Part shown: piece by piece, positions 14,170-22,019 of the stretch
Position numbering within the stretch: the stretch's first letter is position 1
How the letters are laid out: every line of letters begins with the position of its first letter
Assembly (NCBI GenBank): GCA_019416285.1
Contig: DXXM01000042.1
Coordinates: 1 to 25,406 of the forward strand
Length of the DNA stretch: 25,406 bases
Source of the DNA: Bacteroidales bacterium
Lineage (GTDB): Bacteria; Bacteroidota; Bacteroidia; Bacteroidales; Muribaculaceae
Reading direction: 5' to 3'
Notes under the pieces: model-generated
What the model saw: the letters and a program-made list of their open reading frames with translations, nothing else
What the model was told of the DNA's origin: nothing
Database searches by the model: none
Program-made: the position numbers and the translations under genes

Positions 14170-15462
14170 ATGAAAATCAACTATATCAAACAGGCATGGG
14201 TGTCGATGCGCCAGCAGCCCGTGGTCAGTGCCGTCAGCGTGGCCGGTACAGCCCTCGCCATCTTCCTCATCATGATTGTCGTTATGATGCAGGAGGTGCA
14301 GGTGGCTCCATTCGCACCCGAAAGCAACCGCGACCGCTGGCTCGTGCAGCGCTGCGGCTCCATAACAAATACCCAATGGGGTCCCGACGACTCATCAAAC
14401 GGCGCCCTCGGATTCAACACCATCAAGGCCGTGTTCTACGAAATGAAAACGCCCGAGGCCGTCACCGCCTTCCAGGTTAACCCTGAGATTGTATCCGTCT
14501 CCGTACCCGGTGAACCCGCTTTCGGCACCGAGGCCCTCGGTGTTGACAACGGCTTCTGGAATGTCATGGACTTCACCTTCATCGAAGGAAAACCATTCAC
14601 CAAAGCCGATTTTGACTCCGCGATCACCGTAGCCGTCATCTCCGAATCCACCGCAAAGAAACTTTTCGGCACGACCGACGCCGTGGGACGCACTTTCTCC
14701 ATCAACCATGCCGACTACCGCGTCTGCGGCGTTGTCAGAGACGTGACCAACCTCGCTAAACTGGCTTACGCGAATATATGGATACCCTTCACCACCACCA
14801 ACGTGGCAAAAACCTCATGGTGTGGCTACATGGGTAGTCTCAGCGCTGTCATCCTTGCCAAAGACCCGTCGGATTTTCCGGCCATACGCGAGGAATACGA
14901 GCGACTTTTCGCCAAACTCGGCGACGAAGCCAAGGTCGACGGCTGGAAATTCATCCTCCGTGAGCGCCCCTACACCCAGGAGGTCCACGCCGCCACTCCC
15001 TGGGCCAACGAGGGTCCCGACATGGAGTCCGCGCGCCGCTCGCGTCTGATAGTCTATCTCATTCTGCTGATAGTCCCCGCCGTCAACCTCAGCAGCATGA
15101 CCCATAGCCGCCTGCAGCGACGCCGCGAGGAAATCGGAGTGCGACGCGCTTTCGGTGCCACCCGCACATCCATCATCAGCGATATTTTCGTCGAGAATCT
15201 CATCATAACCGTCATAGCCGGTCTCATCGGTCTGATTCTGAGTGTGATTTTCGCACTTATATGGGGCGGAGGCATATTCATGCCCGGCTACGGTTCCGCA
15301 TCACTCGGATCGACCGGACTCAGTCTCGGCGTGCTATTCCACTGGTCGACATTCGGATGGGCAATGCTCTTCTGCTTCCTGCTCAACCTCCTCAGCGCTG
15401 GCCTCCCCTCGCTGCAGGCCTCACGCGTCAACATCGTCAACGCCATTTCCGGAAAGAGATGA
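14170..15462 (+). CDS. ABC transporter permease A' (MacB/FtsX type)
   Basis: A 430-residue permease and a paralogue of permease A. TM1 lies at about 20-40, a MacB-type periplasmic domain at 45-285, TM2 at about 292-312 (YLILLIVPAVNLSSMTHSR), the coupling segment with EIGVRRAFGATR, then TM3 (about 340-365) and TM4 (about 395-415, with CFLLNLLSAGLP). The start ATG at 14170 gives a short basic N-terminus (MKINYIKQAW). It forms a second A/B-type pair with the next gene. Divergence from A is largest in the periplasmic domain, which contacts substrate, so the two pairs may differ in what they handle. Confidence 0.9.
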   Translation: MKINYIKQAWVSMRQQPVVSAVSVAGTALAIFLIMIVVMMQEVQVAPFAPESNRDRWLVQRCGSITNTQWGPDDSSNGALGFNTIKAVFYEMKTPEAVTAFQVNPEIVSVSVPGEPAFGTEALGVDNGFWNVMDFTFIEGKPFTKADFDSAITVAVISESTAKKLFGTTDAVGRTFSINHADYRVCGVVRDVTNLAKLAYANIWIPFTTTNVAKTSWCGYMGSLSAVILAKDPSDFPAIREEYERLFAKLGDEAKVDGWKFILRERPYTQEVHAATPWANEGPDMESARRSRLIVYLILLIVPAVNLSSMTHSRLQRRREEIGVRRAFGATRTSIISDIFVENLIITVIAGLIGLILSVIFALIWGGGIFMPGYGSASLGSTGLSLGVLFHWSTFGWAMLFCFLLNLLSAGLPSLQASRVNIVNAISGKR

Positions 15463-15483
15463 CATAACACCCCCACGACTATT

Positions 15484-16734
15484 ATGAAAAGAAAACTATT
15501 GACACAGATACGAAACGAGTGGCGCAGCAATCTGTGGCTCGCACTCGAACTGCTGATAGTAAGCGTGGTGATGTGGTTTATCACGGACTATCTCTACGTC
15601 CGCATATCCATCATCAACGAGCCCAGGGGCTTCGATACCGAACACTGCTATCTGATTCACTTCGCCACACTCACGGAGCAGGCTCCCGATTTCATCCCCG
15701 ACAGAAGTCCGGAGGAATACAACAGCGACATTCTCACTTTTCTCGACCGACTCGAAAAGCGTCCTGAGGTCGAATGCGTGGCAATGGGACAGAACGCCTA
15801 TTTCTACAACGGCTCCAACAGCTATACCAAACTCTCGACTGATACTTTCCACACCAACGTCCTTCGGCGCTACGTGACTCCGGATTTCCCCAAAGTTTTC
15901 CGCATCCGCGGAGCCCGCGGCGAAAGCCCGGAACAACTTGCCGAATTGCTCAAGGATCCATACAGAATTCTAATCTCTGATAACGCTCTGGCAAAAGGAT
16001 ATGGCATTAAAACTATGAAGGATTTCATCGGCAAAGAAATGTATGACCACAGCTTTTCAGATTCAGTTCCCTCCATACTGAAAGGATCATACCTTCCTGC
16101 CCGCTATGATGACTATACCTCAGCCGACTGGAGTAAATCAATGATGTCGGCGATGCCGCAGGAAAACTACACATTTTTCAATGAGATGGTGGTGCGTGTC
16201 CGCGAAAATATGGACAAGGATTTCATCGACAATCTGATGAAGGATGCCGACAGCCATTTCCGTATCGGCAACTTCTACATCGCATCCGTCCAGTCTTTCG
16301 ACAATATCCGCGCCGTCCATCAGCGCTCCGATGTACAGAACATGAAAACCTATTTCACGGGTGCGGCCTTCCTTGCGCTCAACATTTTCCTCGGACTGCT
16401 CGGTACCTTCTGGTTCCGCACTCAGCAGCGCACGTCGGAAATCGCTATCCGCAAGGCTAACGGCGCACGCCGCGGCGACATCTTCCGCCGTGTCATCGGC
16501 GAGGGTGAGCTCCTTCTTCTCCTGGTCACTCCCTTCGCTGCACTGATTGACTACGGACTTGTCCATTTCGAAATCAACGCCTACTATCACTTCACATTCT
16601 TCGAACCCGTCAGATTTTTCGCCTGCCTTCTGATTTCATGGGGCTTCATGGCTCTCATGATTTTCCTCGGCATCGTCATCCCCGCCAACCGCGCGATGAA
16701 GATAGCCCCTGCCGTGGCGCTCAAAGACGAATAA
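15484..16734 (+). CDS. ABC transporter permease B' (MacB/FtsX type)
   Basis: A 416-residue permease and a paralogue of permease B. It has TM1 (about 18-38), a periplasmic domain, TM2 (about 296-316, FLGLLGTFWFRTQQR), the coupling motif SEIAIRKANGARRGDI, then TM3 (about 345-365) and TM4 (about 385-407). The tail APAVALKDE matches the VDALRDE tail of permease B. The coupling motif has KANGARR where A, B and A' have phenylalanine (FGA), so it is the most divergent of the four. The gap to the previous gene is 21 bp and to the TolC-like gene 32 bp, consistent with one operon. Confidence 0.9.
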   Translation: MKRKLLTQIRNEWRSNLWLALELLIVSVVMWFITDYLYVRISIINEPRGFDTEHCYLIHFATLTEQAPDFIPDRSPEEYNSDILTFLDRLEKRPEVECVAMGQNAYFYNGSNSYTKLSTDTFHTNVLRRYVTPDFPKVFRIRGARGESPEQLAELLKDPYRILISDNALAKGYGIKTMKDFIGKEMYDHSFSDSVPSILKGSYLPARYDDYTSADWSKSMMSAMPQENYTFFNEMVVRVRENMDKDFIDNLMKDADSHFRIGNFYIASVQSFDNIRAVHQRSDVQNMKTYFTGAAFLALNIFLGLLGTFWFRTQQRTSEIAIRKANGARRGDIFRRVIGEGELLLLLVTPFAALIDYGLVHFEINAYYHFTFFEPVRFFACLLISWGFMALMIFLGIVIPANRAMKIAPAVALKDE

Positions 16735-16766
16735 TCACCGGTTTTCCTCCCAATCTCAGTAGTAAT

Positions 16767-18254
16767 ATGAAAATTATAAAGCAATTGGCACTCGCCTCAG
16801 CGCTCGCCGTCACAACTGTGGCGGCGGCCGCTGAAGCCGATTCTGTCCGCCGCATCACACTCGAGGAAGCCATCCTCACTGCCCGCGCCAACAGCGTCGA
16901 CGCAGCCGTGGCACTCAACGAGCTTCGCACCGCCTATTGGAGCTACCGCACATATCGCGCGGACCTGCTCCCCGAAATCAACTTCAACGCCACTGTCCCC
17001 TCCTACCGCAAGAGCTACAGCGCCTATCAGCACGAGGACGGTTCCTACTCCTTCGTCCGCAACAATTACATGCAGATGACCGGAGAGGTCTCGATTGCAC
17101 AGAACATCTGGTTTACCGGCGGCACACTCTCGCTCAACACCTCGCTCGACTTCCTCAAGCAGCTCGAAAATCCGAAATACAACCGCTTCATGTCGATTCC
17201 CGTCGCGCTGACTCTCTCACAGCCGATTTTCGGAGTCAACACAATCAAATGGAACCGCCGCATCGAGCCCGTGCGCTATGCCGAGGCCAAAGCCGCCTTC
17301 GTAAGCGCCACGGAGACTGTGGCCCTAACTGCCATCAACCATTATTTCTCCCTCCTCATGGCCAAGGAGAATGTCAACATCGCCGCACAGAATCTTGAAA
17401 ACGCCACCAAGCTCTATGAAGTGGCCAAAGCCAAGCGAGACATGGGTCAGATCAGCAAAAACGACCTTCTCCAGCTCGAGCTCAATCTGCTCAACGCCAA
17501 GTCGAAATATACCGACTGCGAAATCAGCTACCGCTCCAACATGTTTCAGCTCCGCGCCTTCCTCGACATTCAGGAAGATGTTACGCTGGAACCCGTGGTG
17601 CCCGACCTCATCCCCTACACTCTCGTGAGCTATACCGATGTACTGGAGAAGGCTCACGCCAACAACAGTTTCTCAAAAAACATACGCCGCCGTCAGCTCG
17701 AGGCCGACTATGAGGTGGCCAAGGCCAAGGGCAATCAGCGCGAGATCATGCTCTTCGCCCAGATTGGCTACACCGGCACCGCCGACAAGTTCGGCCCCGC
17801 CTACGACCGTCTGAAAGACAATCAGATTGTGGAAGTGGGCTTCAAAATCCCCATCGTCGACTGGGGCAAGCGCCGCGGCAAAGTGAAGGTGAGCGAGAGC
17901 AACCGCGATGTGGTCCGCAGCCGTCTGCGCAAGGAGCAGATGGATTTCGACCAGGACATATTCATCCTCGTGGAGCGTTTCAACAATCAGCAGCGCCAGC
18001 TCGACATCTCCCTGCGCGCCGACACCATAGCCCAGCGCCGCTACGACACCAATGTCGAGACCTTCCTTATCGGCAAAATCTCCACTCTTGACCTCAACGA
18101 CTCCCAGACAAGCAAGGATGAAAGCCGCCAGGCCTACATCAACCAGCTCTATCTCTACTGGAATTACTATTATCAGCTTCGCAGCGTAGCCCTTTGGGAT
18201 TTTGTGTCCAACAAAGGCATAGATGCGGACATCGAAGCGATTCTGAAACGGTAA
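16767..18254 (+). CDS. TolC-like outer-membrane efflux protein
   Basis: A 495-residue outer-membrane factor. The ATG at 16767 is chosen because it opens a signal peptide (MKIIKQLALASALAVTTVAA, likely cleaved after AAAAEA); the longer frame upstream overlaps the previous gene. The mature protein has two OEP repeats of long amphipathic helices (about 30-260 and 290-495), with the usual ITLEEAILTARANS opening and a central ENATKLYEVAKAKRDMGQIS segment. It would form the trimeric channel completing the tripartite pump with the adaptor and the ABC permeases. It lies 28 bp before the regulator gene. Confidence 0.9.
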   Translation: MKIIKQLALASALAVTTVAAAAEADSVRRITLEEAILTARANSVDAAVALNELRTAYWSYRTYRADLLPEINFNATVPSYRKSYSAYQHEDGSYSFVRNNYMQMTGEVSIAQNIWFTGGTLSLNTSLDFLKQLENPKYNRFMSIPVALTLSQPIFGVNTIKWNRRIEPVRYAEAKAAFVSATETVALTAINHYFSLLMAKENVNIAAQNLENATKLYEVAKAKRDMGQISKNDLLQLELNLLNAKSKYTDCEISYRSNMFQLRAFLDIQEDVTLEPVVPDLIPYTLVSYTDVLEKAHANNSFSKNIRRRQLEADYEVAKAKGNQREIMLFAQIGYTGTADKFGPAYDRLKDNQIVEVGFKIPIVDWGKRRGKVKVSESNRDVVRSRLRKEQMDFDQDIFILVERFNNQQRQLDISLRADTIAQRRYDTNVETFLIGKISTLDLNDSQTSKDESRQAYINQLYLYWNYYYQLRSVALWDFVSNKGIDADIEAILKR

Positions 18255-18270
18255 TAACGTAATTTTTTCT

Positions 18271-18278
18271 TAAATTTG
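18271..18278 (+). promoter_or_regulatory. -7 box abutting the regulator start
   Basis: TAAATTTG matches TAnnTTTG and ends 4 bp before the ATG at 18283. It may give the two regulatory genes a basal promoter independent of the sigma-54 operon, with a leaderless or near-leaderless mRNA. No -33 TTTG is visible. Confidence 0.4.
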
Positions 18279-18282
18279 CACT

Positions 18283-19614
18283 ATGATACTCATTGTTGAT
18301 GATGATGACGCCGTAAGGCTGTCACTAAGGTTACTGCTGACCCGCAACGGCTACACCACAGCCGAGGCCGCCACTCCACGCGAAGCCGTGGACATCATAC
18401 GCGCCACCGCCCCGCAGCTCGTCATGCTCGACATGAACTATTCCCGCTCCACTACCGGCGAAGAGGGTCTGACACTCCTGAAACAGATTAAGGTGTTCCG
18501 GCCGGAGACGCCCGTAATACTCATGACCGCGTGGGGCAACATACCCCTTGCCGTCGAGGGCATCCATGCAGGCGCTTTTGACTTCGTGACAAAACCCTGG
18601 GACAATGCCTCGCTGCTCCAGCGCGTAAAAGTGGCTCTTGAGCTCAATTCACCCCGTCCGGAGGACACTGAGGCAACCACTTTCGACCGCTCGTTTATAA
18701 TCGGCCGTTCACCCGTGCTGCTAAATGTACTCGACACCATCGAGCGAATCGCTGCCACTGACGCACCCGTGCTCATCATGGGTGAGAACGGAACCGGCAA
18801 GGAGCTGATTGCCGAGGCCATCCACCGCAACAGCCGCCGCGCCTCGCGTCCGATGGTCAAGGTGAATCTCGGAGGCATCGCCCCCTCGCTCTTCGAAAGC
18901 GAGATGTTCGGCCACAAGAAGGGCGCCTTTACCGGCGCCGTCACTGACCGCGAGGGGCGTTTCGCCGTGGCCGACGGAAGCACAATCTTTCTCGATGAAA
19001 TCGGCGAGCTCGACCTCAACTGCCAGGTGAAACTGCTGCGTGTGCTTCAGGAACACACCTTCGAGGTGCTTGGCGACAGCCGTCCCCGCCGCAGCGACGT
19101 GCGTGTGGTCTGCGCCACCAATGCAAACCTCCCGGCCATGGTGCGTGAACGCACCTTCCGCGAGGACCTTTTCTACCGCATAAACCTCATCACGGTCACT
19201 CTTCCCCCGCTCAGAGAGCGCAAGGAAGATATACCCCTGCTGGTCGACCATATCGTCGGCAACCACTGCCGTACCGTAGGCCGCGAGCTTCCGGAAATCA
19301 CCCCCGACGCACTTGAATTTCTCTCCGGTCTCCCCTATCCCGGCAACATCCGCGAGCTGAAGAACTTCGTGGAGCGCACACTGCTTGTCACCCCCTCCGA
19401 CCGCCTCGACAAGCGCGATTTCCAGGCCCAGTACACCGGAGAAATTCCCACATTCGCTGCTGCGGCCAAAACCACACTCGAATCAGCCGAGCGGACAAAC
19501 ATCGAGATGGCCATAGCGAAATCCGGAGGCAATCTCTCGCGCGCCGCCGCGATGCTCGGCATAAGCCGCCAGTCGCTCTACCGGCGTCTTGACAAATACG
19601 GAATCAAACTATGA
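18283..19614 (+). CDS. Sigma-54-dependent response regulator (NtrC family)
   Basis: A 443-residue enhancer-binding regulator. The receiver domain (1-120) has the acidic DDD pocket (6-8), phospho-acceptor Asp50 (VMLDMNY) and the conserved K in TKPW. The AAA+ domain (about 140-375) has Walker A GENGTGKE (167-174), the sigma-54-contacting loop GAFTGA (214-219), and the FLDEIGELDL Walker B region. The C-terminal Fis-type HTH (about 400-443) contains NLSRAAAMLGISRQSLYRRL. All residues needed for sigma-54 activation are present. It should be phosphorylated by the kinase encoded next door (4-bp overlap) and probably binds the TGTCC/GGACA palindromes upstream of the adaptor gene. Confidence 0.95.
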   Translation: MILIVDDDDAVRLSLRLLLTRNGYTTAEAATPREAVDIIRATAPQLVMLDMNYSRSTTGEEGLTLLKQIKVFRPETPVILMTAWGNIPLAVEGIHAGAFDFVTKPWDNASLLQRVKVALELNSPRPEDTEATTFDRSFIIGRSPVLLNVLDTIERIAATDAPVLIMGENGTGKELIAEAIHRNSRRASRPMVKVNLGGIAPSLFESEMFGHKKGAFTGAVTDREGRFAVADGSTIFLDEIGELDLNCQVKLLRVLQEHTFEVLGDSRPRRSDVRVVCATNANLPAMVRERTFREDLFYRINLITVTLPPLRERKEDIPLLVDHIVGNHCRTVGRELPEITPDALEFLSGLPYPGNIRELKNFVERTLLVTPSDRLDKRDFQAQYTGEIPTFAAAAKTTLESAERTNIEMAIAKSGGNLSRAAAMLGISRQSLYRRLDKYGIKL

Positions 19615-20906
19615 GGATAAGCCGCATATTCTTCCTTATCATCCTGCTGCTGATAGCATCACTGGTCACATCCTTCATGCTTTCGGTTCATGAAAACAGC
19701 GCTGTCAGCTGGGTTGCGCGACTCTCGTCGATACTCGCGCTGCTGCTAATGATAATCTTCTACCGGAGCGTCATGAAGCCCATGCGCAGTATCTCCAACG
19801 GTGTCGACCTGCTCCGCGCGCAGGATTTCAGCAGCCGGCTCTCGCATGTCAATCAGCGCGACGCCGATAGAATCGTCGACATGTTCAACGGCATGATGAC
19901 GGCCCTCAAGGAAGAACGACTCCACATGCGCGAGCAAAACCATTTCCTCGACCTCCTCATCGGTGTCTCGCCAATGGGCATAATCATCCTCAACGAGAAC
20001 CGCATCATGTCCGGCAACCCCACAGCCGCCTCCTTCCTCGAAATCGGGAAGGGCGGCTCACTCGCCGGACTCTCGCTGTCCGACCTCCGCTCGCAGCTCG
20101 GACAGGCTCTCGCCTCACTCAGTCAGGGACAGACGGAGACGGTGCGTATGAGCGACTCTATGGTTTACCGCTGCTCACGCCTCTCGTTTATGGATAAGGG
20201 CTTCTCTCATCCCTTTATCCTTATCGAGAAACTGACCGACGAAGTAATGAAGGCCGAGAAAAAGAGCTATGAGAAGGTAATCCGCGTCATAGCCCACGAG
20301 GTCAACAACACCATGGCCGGTGTCAACTCCATGCTTTCGACTGCAAGTATGCTCCTCGGCGACAAGCCTGAGGAAAATGCCGACCTACTCGAAGTCATGA
20401 AGGTCTGTGAGGGACGGTGCCGTTCAATGAGCGAATTCATCACCTCCTTTGCCGACGTAGTGAAAATTCCGGAGGCAAATCTGACCGCTACCGACCTTAA
20501 CGCGGAGGTGAGCCGTTGCCGCATCATGCTCGAAAGCCTGTGTGCAGGCCGCGACATCTCGCTCCGCTTCGACCTCTGCGAAAAGGAACTGCCGGTGAAG
20601 CTCGACCCGGTCCTGATGGAGCAGGTGCTTATAAACATAGTCAAGAATTCGGCGGAAAGCATCGGCAACCACGGAGTAATCACAGTCTCCACCACATCCT
20701 CACCCGCCACTGTCGTCATAACAGACAACGGTCCCGGAATATCTCCCGAAATATCCGGTAAACTCTTCAGTCCATTCTTCTCGACCAAAACCAACGGCCA
20801 CGGCATCGGCCTCCTCTTTATCAGCGAAGTCCTCCACAAACACGGGTGCAGATTCTCCCTCCGCACTGACCCCGATGACCTCACCCGCTTCACAATCAAA
20901 TTCTGA
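19611..20906 (+). CDS. Sensor histidine kinase
   Basis: A 431-residue inner-membrane kinase overlapping the regulator stop by 4 bp (ATGA). There are two closely spaced transmembrane helices (about 6-26 and 35-55) joined by only about eight residues (VHENSAVS), so no periplasmic sensor domain exists. A HAMP-like segment (about 57-105) and a PAS-like domain (about 110-200) follow. The H-box has His229 in IAHEVNN, an unusual variant of HE(I/L)(K/R)NP. The catalytic domain has the N-box NIVKNSAESIG, G1 ITDNGPGIS, an F-box-like LFSPFFSTK and G2 NGHGIGLLF. It resembles NtrY-type kinases, which sense inside the cell or membrane. Cognate partner: the regulator at 18283. Confidence 0.92.
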   Translation: MRISRIFFLIILLLIASLVTSFMLSVHENSAVSWVARLSSILALLLMIIFYRSVMKPMRSISNGVDLLRAQDFSSRLSHVNQRDADRIVDMFNGMMTALKEERLHMREQNHFLDLLIGVSPMGIIILNENRIMSGNPTAASFLEIGKGGSLAGLSLSDLRSQLGQALASLSQGQTETVRMSDSMVYRCSRLSFMDKGFSHPFILIEKLTDEVMKAEKKSYEKVIRVIAHEVNNTMAGVNSMLSTASMLLGDKPEENADLLEVMKVCEGRCRSMSEFITSFADVVKIPEANLTATDLNAEVSRCRIMLESLCAGRDISLRFDLCEKELPVKLDPVLMEQVLINIVKNSAESIGNHGVITVSTTSSPATVVITDNGPGISPEISGKLFSPFFSTKTNGHGIGLLFISEVLHKHGCRFSLRTDPDDLTRFTIKF

Positions 20907-21003
20907 CCCACCCCTTCCTCCACCCCCTTACCTCCTCTTAGTCCCTCCCCTCCCGGTTCTCTCTTATCCCCTTTGTCCCTTCAAACTCTGACTCCCCACT
21001 CCC
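20907..21003. other. Pyrimidine-rich tract downstream of the kinase gene
   Basis: About 97 bp on the plus strand are mostly C and T, with runs such as CCACCCCTTCC and CCCTCCCCTCCC. No hairpin or gene is visible. No intrinsic terminator is found for the efflux cluster before the tRNA-Arg promoter, so this tract may be a Rho-type unstructured C-rich site, but that is inference. Confidence 0.45.
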
Positions 21004-21008
21004 AACTG

Positions 21009-21039
21009 TTGCATATTCCGATTAAATTACCTAATTTTG
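21009..21039 (+). promoter_or_regulatory. tRNA-Arg promoter
   Basis: TTG (21009-21011), a 20-nt spacer and TAATTTTG (21032-21039) match the Bacteroidetes promoter consensus. The predicted start near 21045 is about 7 nt upstream of the mature tRNA. Confidence 0.6.
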
Positions 21040-21051
21040 CACCCGAAACAG

Positions 21052-21123
21052 GCCCTTGTAGTTCAATGGATAGAACGTGGCTCTCCTAAAGCTAAGATAT
21101 GAGTTCGATTCTCATCGGGGGTA
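21052..21123 (+). tRNA. tRNA-Arg (anticodon CCU)
   Basis: A 72-nt tRNA. The acceptor strands GCCCTTG and CGGGGGT are followed by discriminator A. The D arm is GTTC/GAAC around AATGGATA, the anticodon stem TGGCT/AGCTA encloses the loop CTCCTAA (CCU), and the T arm is GATGAG-like (TGAG/CTCA) around TTCGATT. CCA is not encoded. The 3' end points toward the accessory region, the usual orientation for tRNA-targeted integration. Confidence 0.92.
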
Positions 21124-21125
21124 CA

Positions 21126-21180
21126 AACAATGATGCGTGAGAAATAGATTTACTCTTATCCTTTCTCACGCATCATTGTT
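21126..21180. terminator. Strong terminator hairpin after tRNA-Arg
   Basis: A perfect 19-bp inverted repeat (21126-21144 with 21162-21180; arm starts AACAATGATGCGTGAG) has a 17-nt loop and is followed by ATTTTATT. It starts 2 bp after the tRNA and ends 13 bp from the STAS gene stop, so it could serve both converging transcripts. Confidence 0.8.
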
Positions 21181-21193
21181 ATTTTATTACATC

Positions 21194-21478
21194 TCAGGCC
21201 TTATACTTTACGAGATATTCTTTTAATCTTTGGGCCTGTGCTTTAGTTATTTTTGAAAATGACATACTTGATTTTAGTCTGTCAATACCGTATTCATCTA
21301 TTATTTTCCCAATAGAGACATTGAGAAATATCGACGGAAGGGCCGTTACTTCCTCCATGTCAACCACTACGTCTGTTGAATTAGAGAAAGCCTCCTTCAC
21401 CTTATCATAAAACACTGCTCCAGCATGCGGCATATCAGGAGTTTGAGAAAAAATGCTGGCAAGATTGATTATACACAT
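21194..21478 (-). CDS. STAS-like domain protein (DUF4325)
   Basis: A 94-residue small protein of the STAS-like DUF4325 family. An N-terminal strand (MCIINLASIF) and a helix (GAVFYDKVKEAF) lead to the conserved strand VVVDMEEVTALPSIFLNVS, in which the acidic/serine turn of STAS domains is recognisable, then IGKIIDEYGIDRL and a C-terminal helix. In other genomes DUF4325 genes often sit next to a GHKL/histidine-kinase-type ATPase, recalling anti-sigma/anti-anti-sigma pairs. Here that partner lies just upstream (12 bp gap from its ancestral stop) but is broken. The protein is probably cytoplasmic, perhaps now an orphan. Slightly short for the family but intact. Confidence 0.75.
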   Translation of the reverse strand: MCIINLASIFSQTPDMPHAGAVFYDKVKEAFSNSTDVVVDMEEVTALPSIFLNVSIGKIIDEYGIDRLKSSMSFSKITKAQAQRLKEYLVKYKA

Positions 21479-21490
21479 AATAAATAAAAT

Positions 21491-22019
21491 TTACCAGTTG
21501 AACGATTCCAGGATTTCAACATCTTCAAACGATGTCAGATCCACATCTAAATATATCAACTAAATATATCAACGTTCCGGGGAACTTGAATGTTGTTCCA
21601 AATGATTTCCTATCGTCTGCTATAATGACAGTTAAGCCATTTCCGCTGAGGATTCTTGCAGAAGAAGCAATCGCAAGGATATTGCCCATTCCGAGACCCT
21701 TGTTATGTGCTGTTGATTTCACTGTCGAATGATCTTCCAAAGCCCATTCAATAGCCTCGACATCCGATTTAATCTCATTGTTGAAATTGCGGACAGATCT
21801 TGCTATTCCTATTCCAAAATCTGCAATCGCTACTGAGAGGATATTCCGGTTCCGGTCATAGCGCAGGATTGAAAAAGCATTTTCATTCGCCCTTGCATGG
21901 TCGAAAACATTATAAAAGGCCTCGACAAGACTGACACTTATAGCACTTAAATCCTTATCTTGAAAATAGTTCTGAGTCAGATATCGCTCTACGTTCTTGG
22001 CATATAAATCCTTCTGAGA
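21491..22019 (-). pseudogene. GHKL-type ATPase gene, 5'-truncated and frameshifted
   Basis: The open frame from 22019 (immediately preceded by an in-frame TAG) to TGA at 21525 has no plausible start codon, so the N-terminus is missing. The ATP-binding core is clear: N-box SLVEAFYNVFDHA, G1 VAIADFGIGIA, G2 NKGLGMGNI. Near the end a perfect 13-bp tandem duplication (21547-21572) shifts the frame after GTLIYL. Removing one copy restores a reading frame that ends DVDLTSFEDVEILESFNW at the TAA at 21491-21493, 12 bp before the STAS start. The gene probably once encoded the ATPase partner of the DUF4325 protein. Two independent lesions argue for decay. Confidence 0.8.
21547..21572. repeat. 13-bp tandem duplication causing a frameshift
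   Basis: CTAAATATATCAA occurs twice in direct contact (21547-21559 and 21560-21572). Because 13 is not a multiple of three, it frameshifts the ATPase gene on the minus strand. The unit is perfect, so the duplication is either recent or repeatedly formed by slippage. Confidence 0.85.

Noticed and set aside
16638..16766. N-terminal extension of the TolC-like gene
   Set aside because: It overlaps the upstream permease gene out of frame and would bury the signal peptide that starts at 16767.
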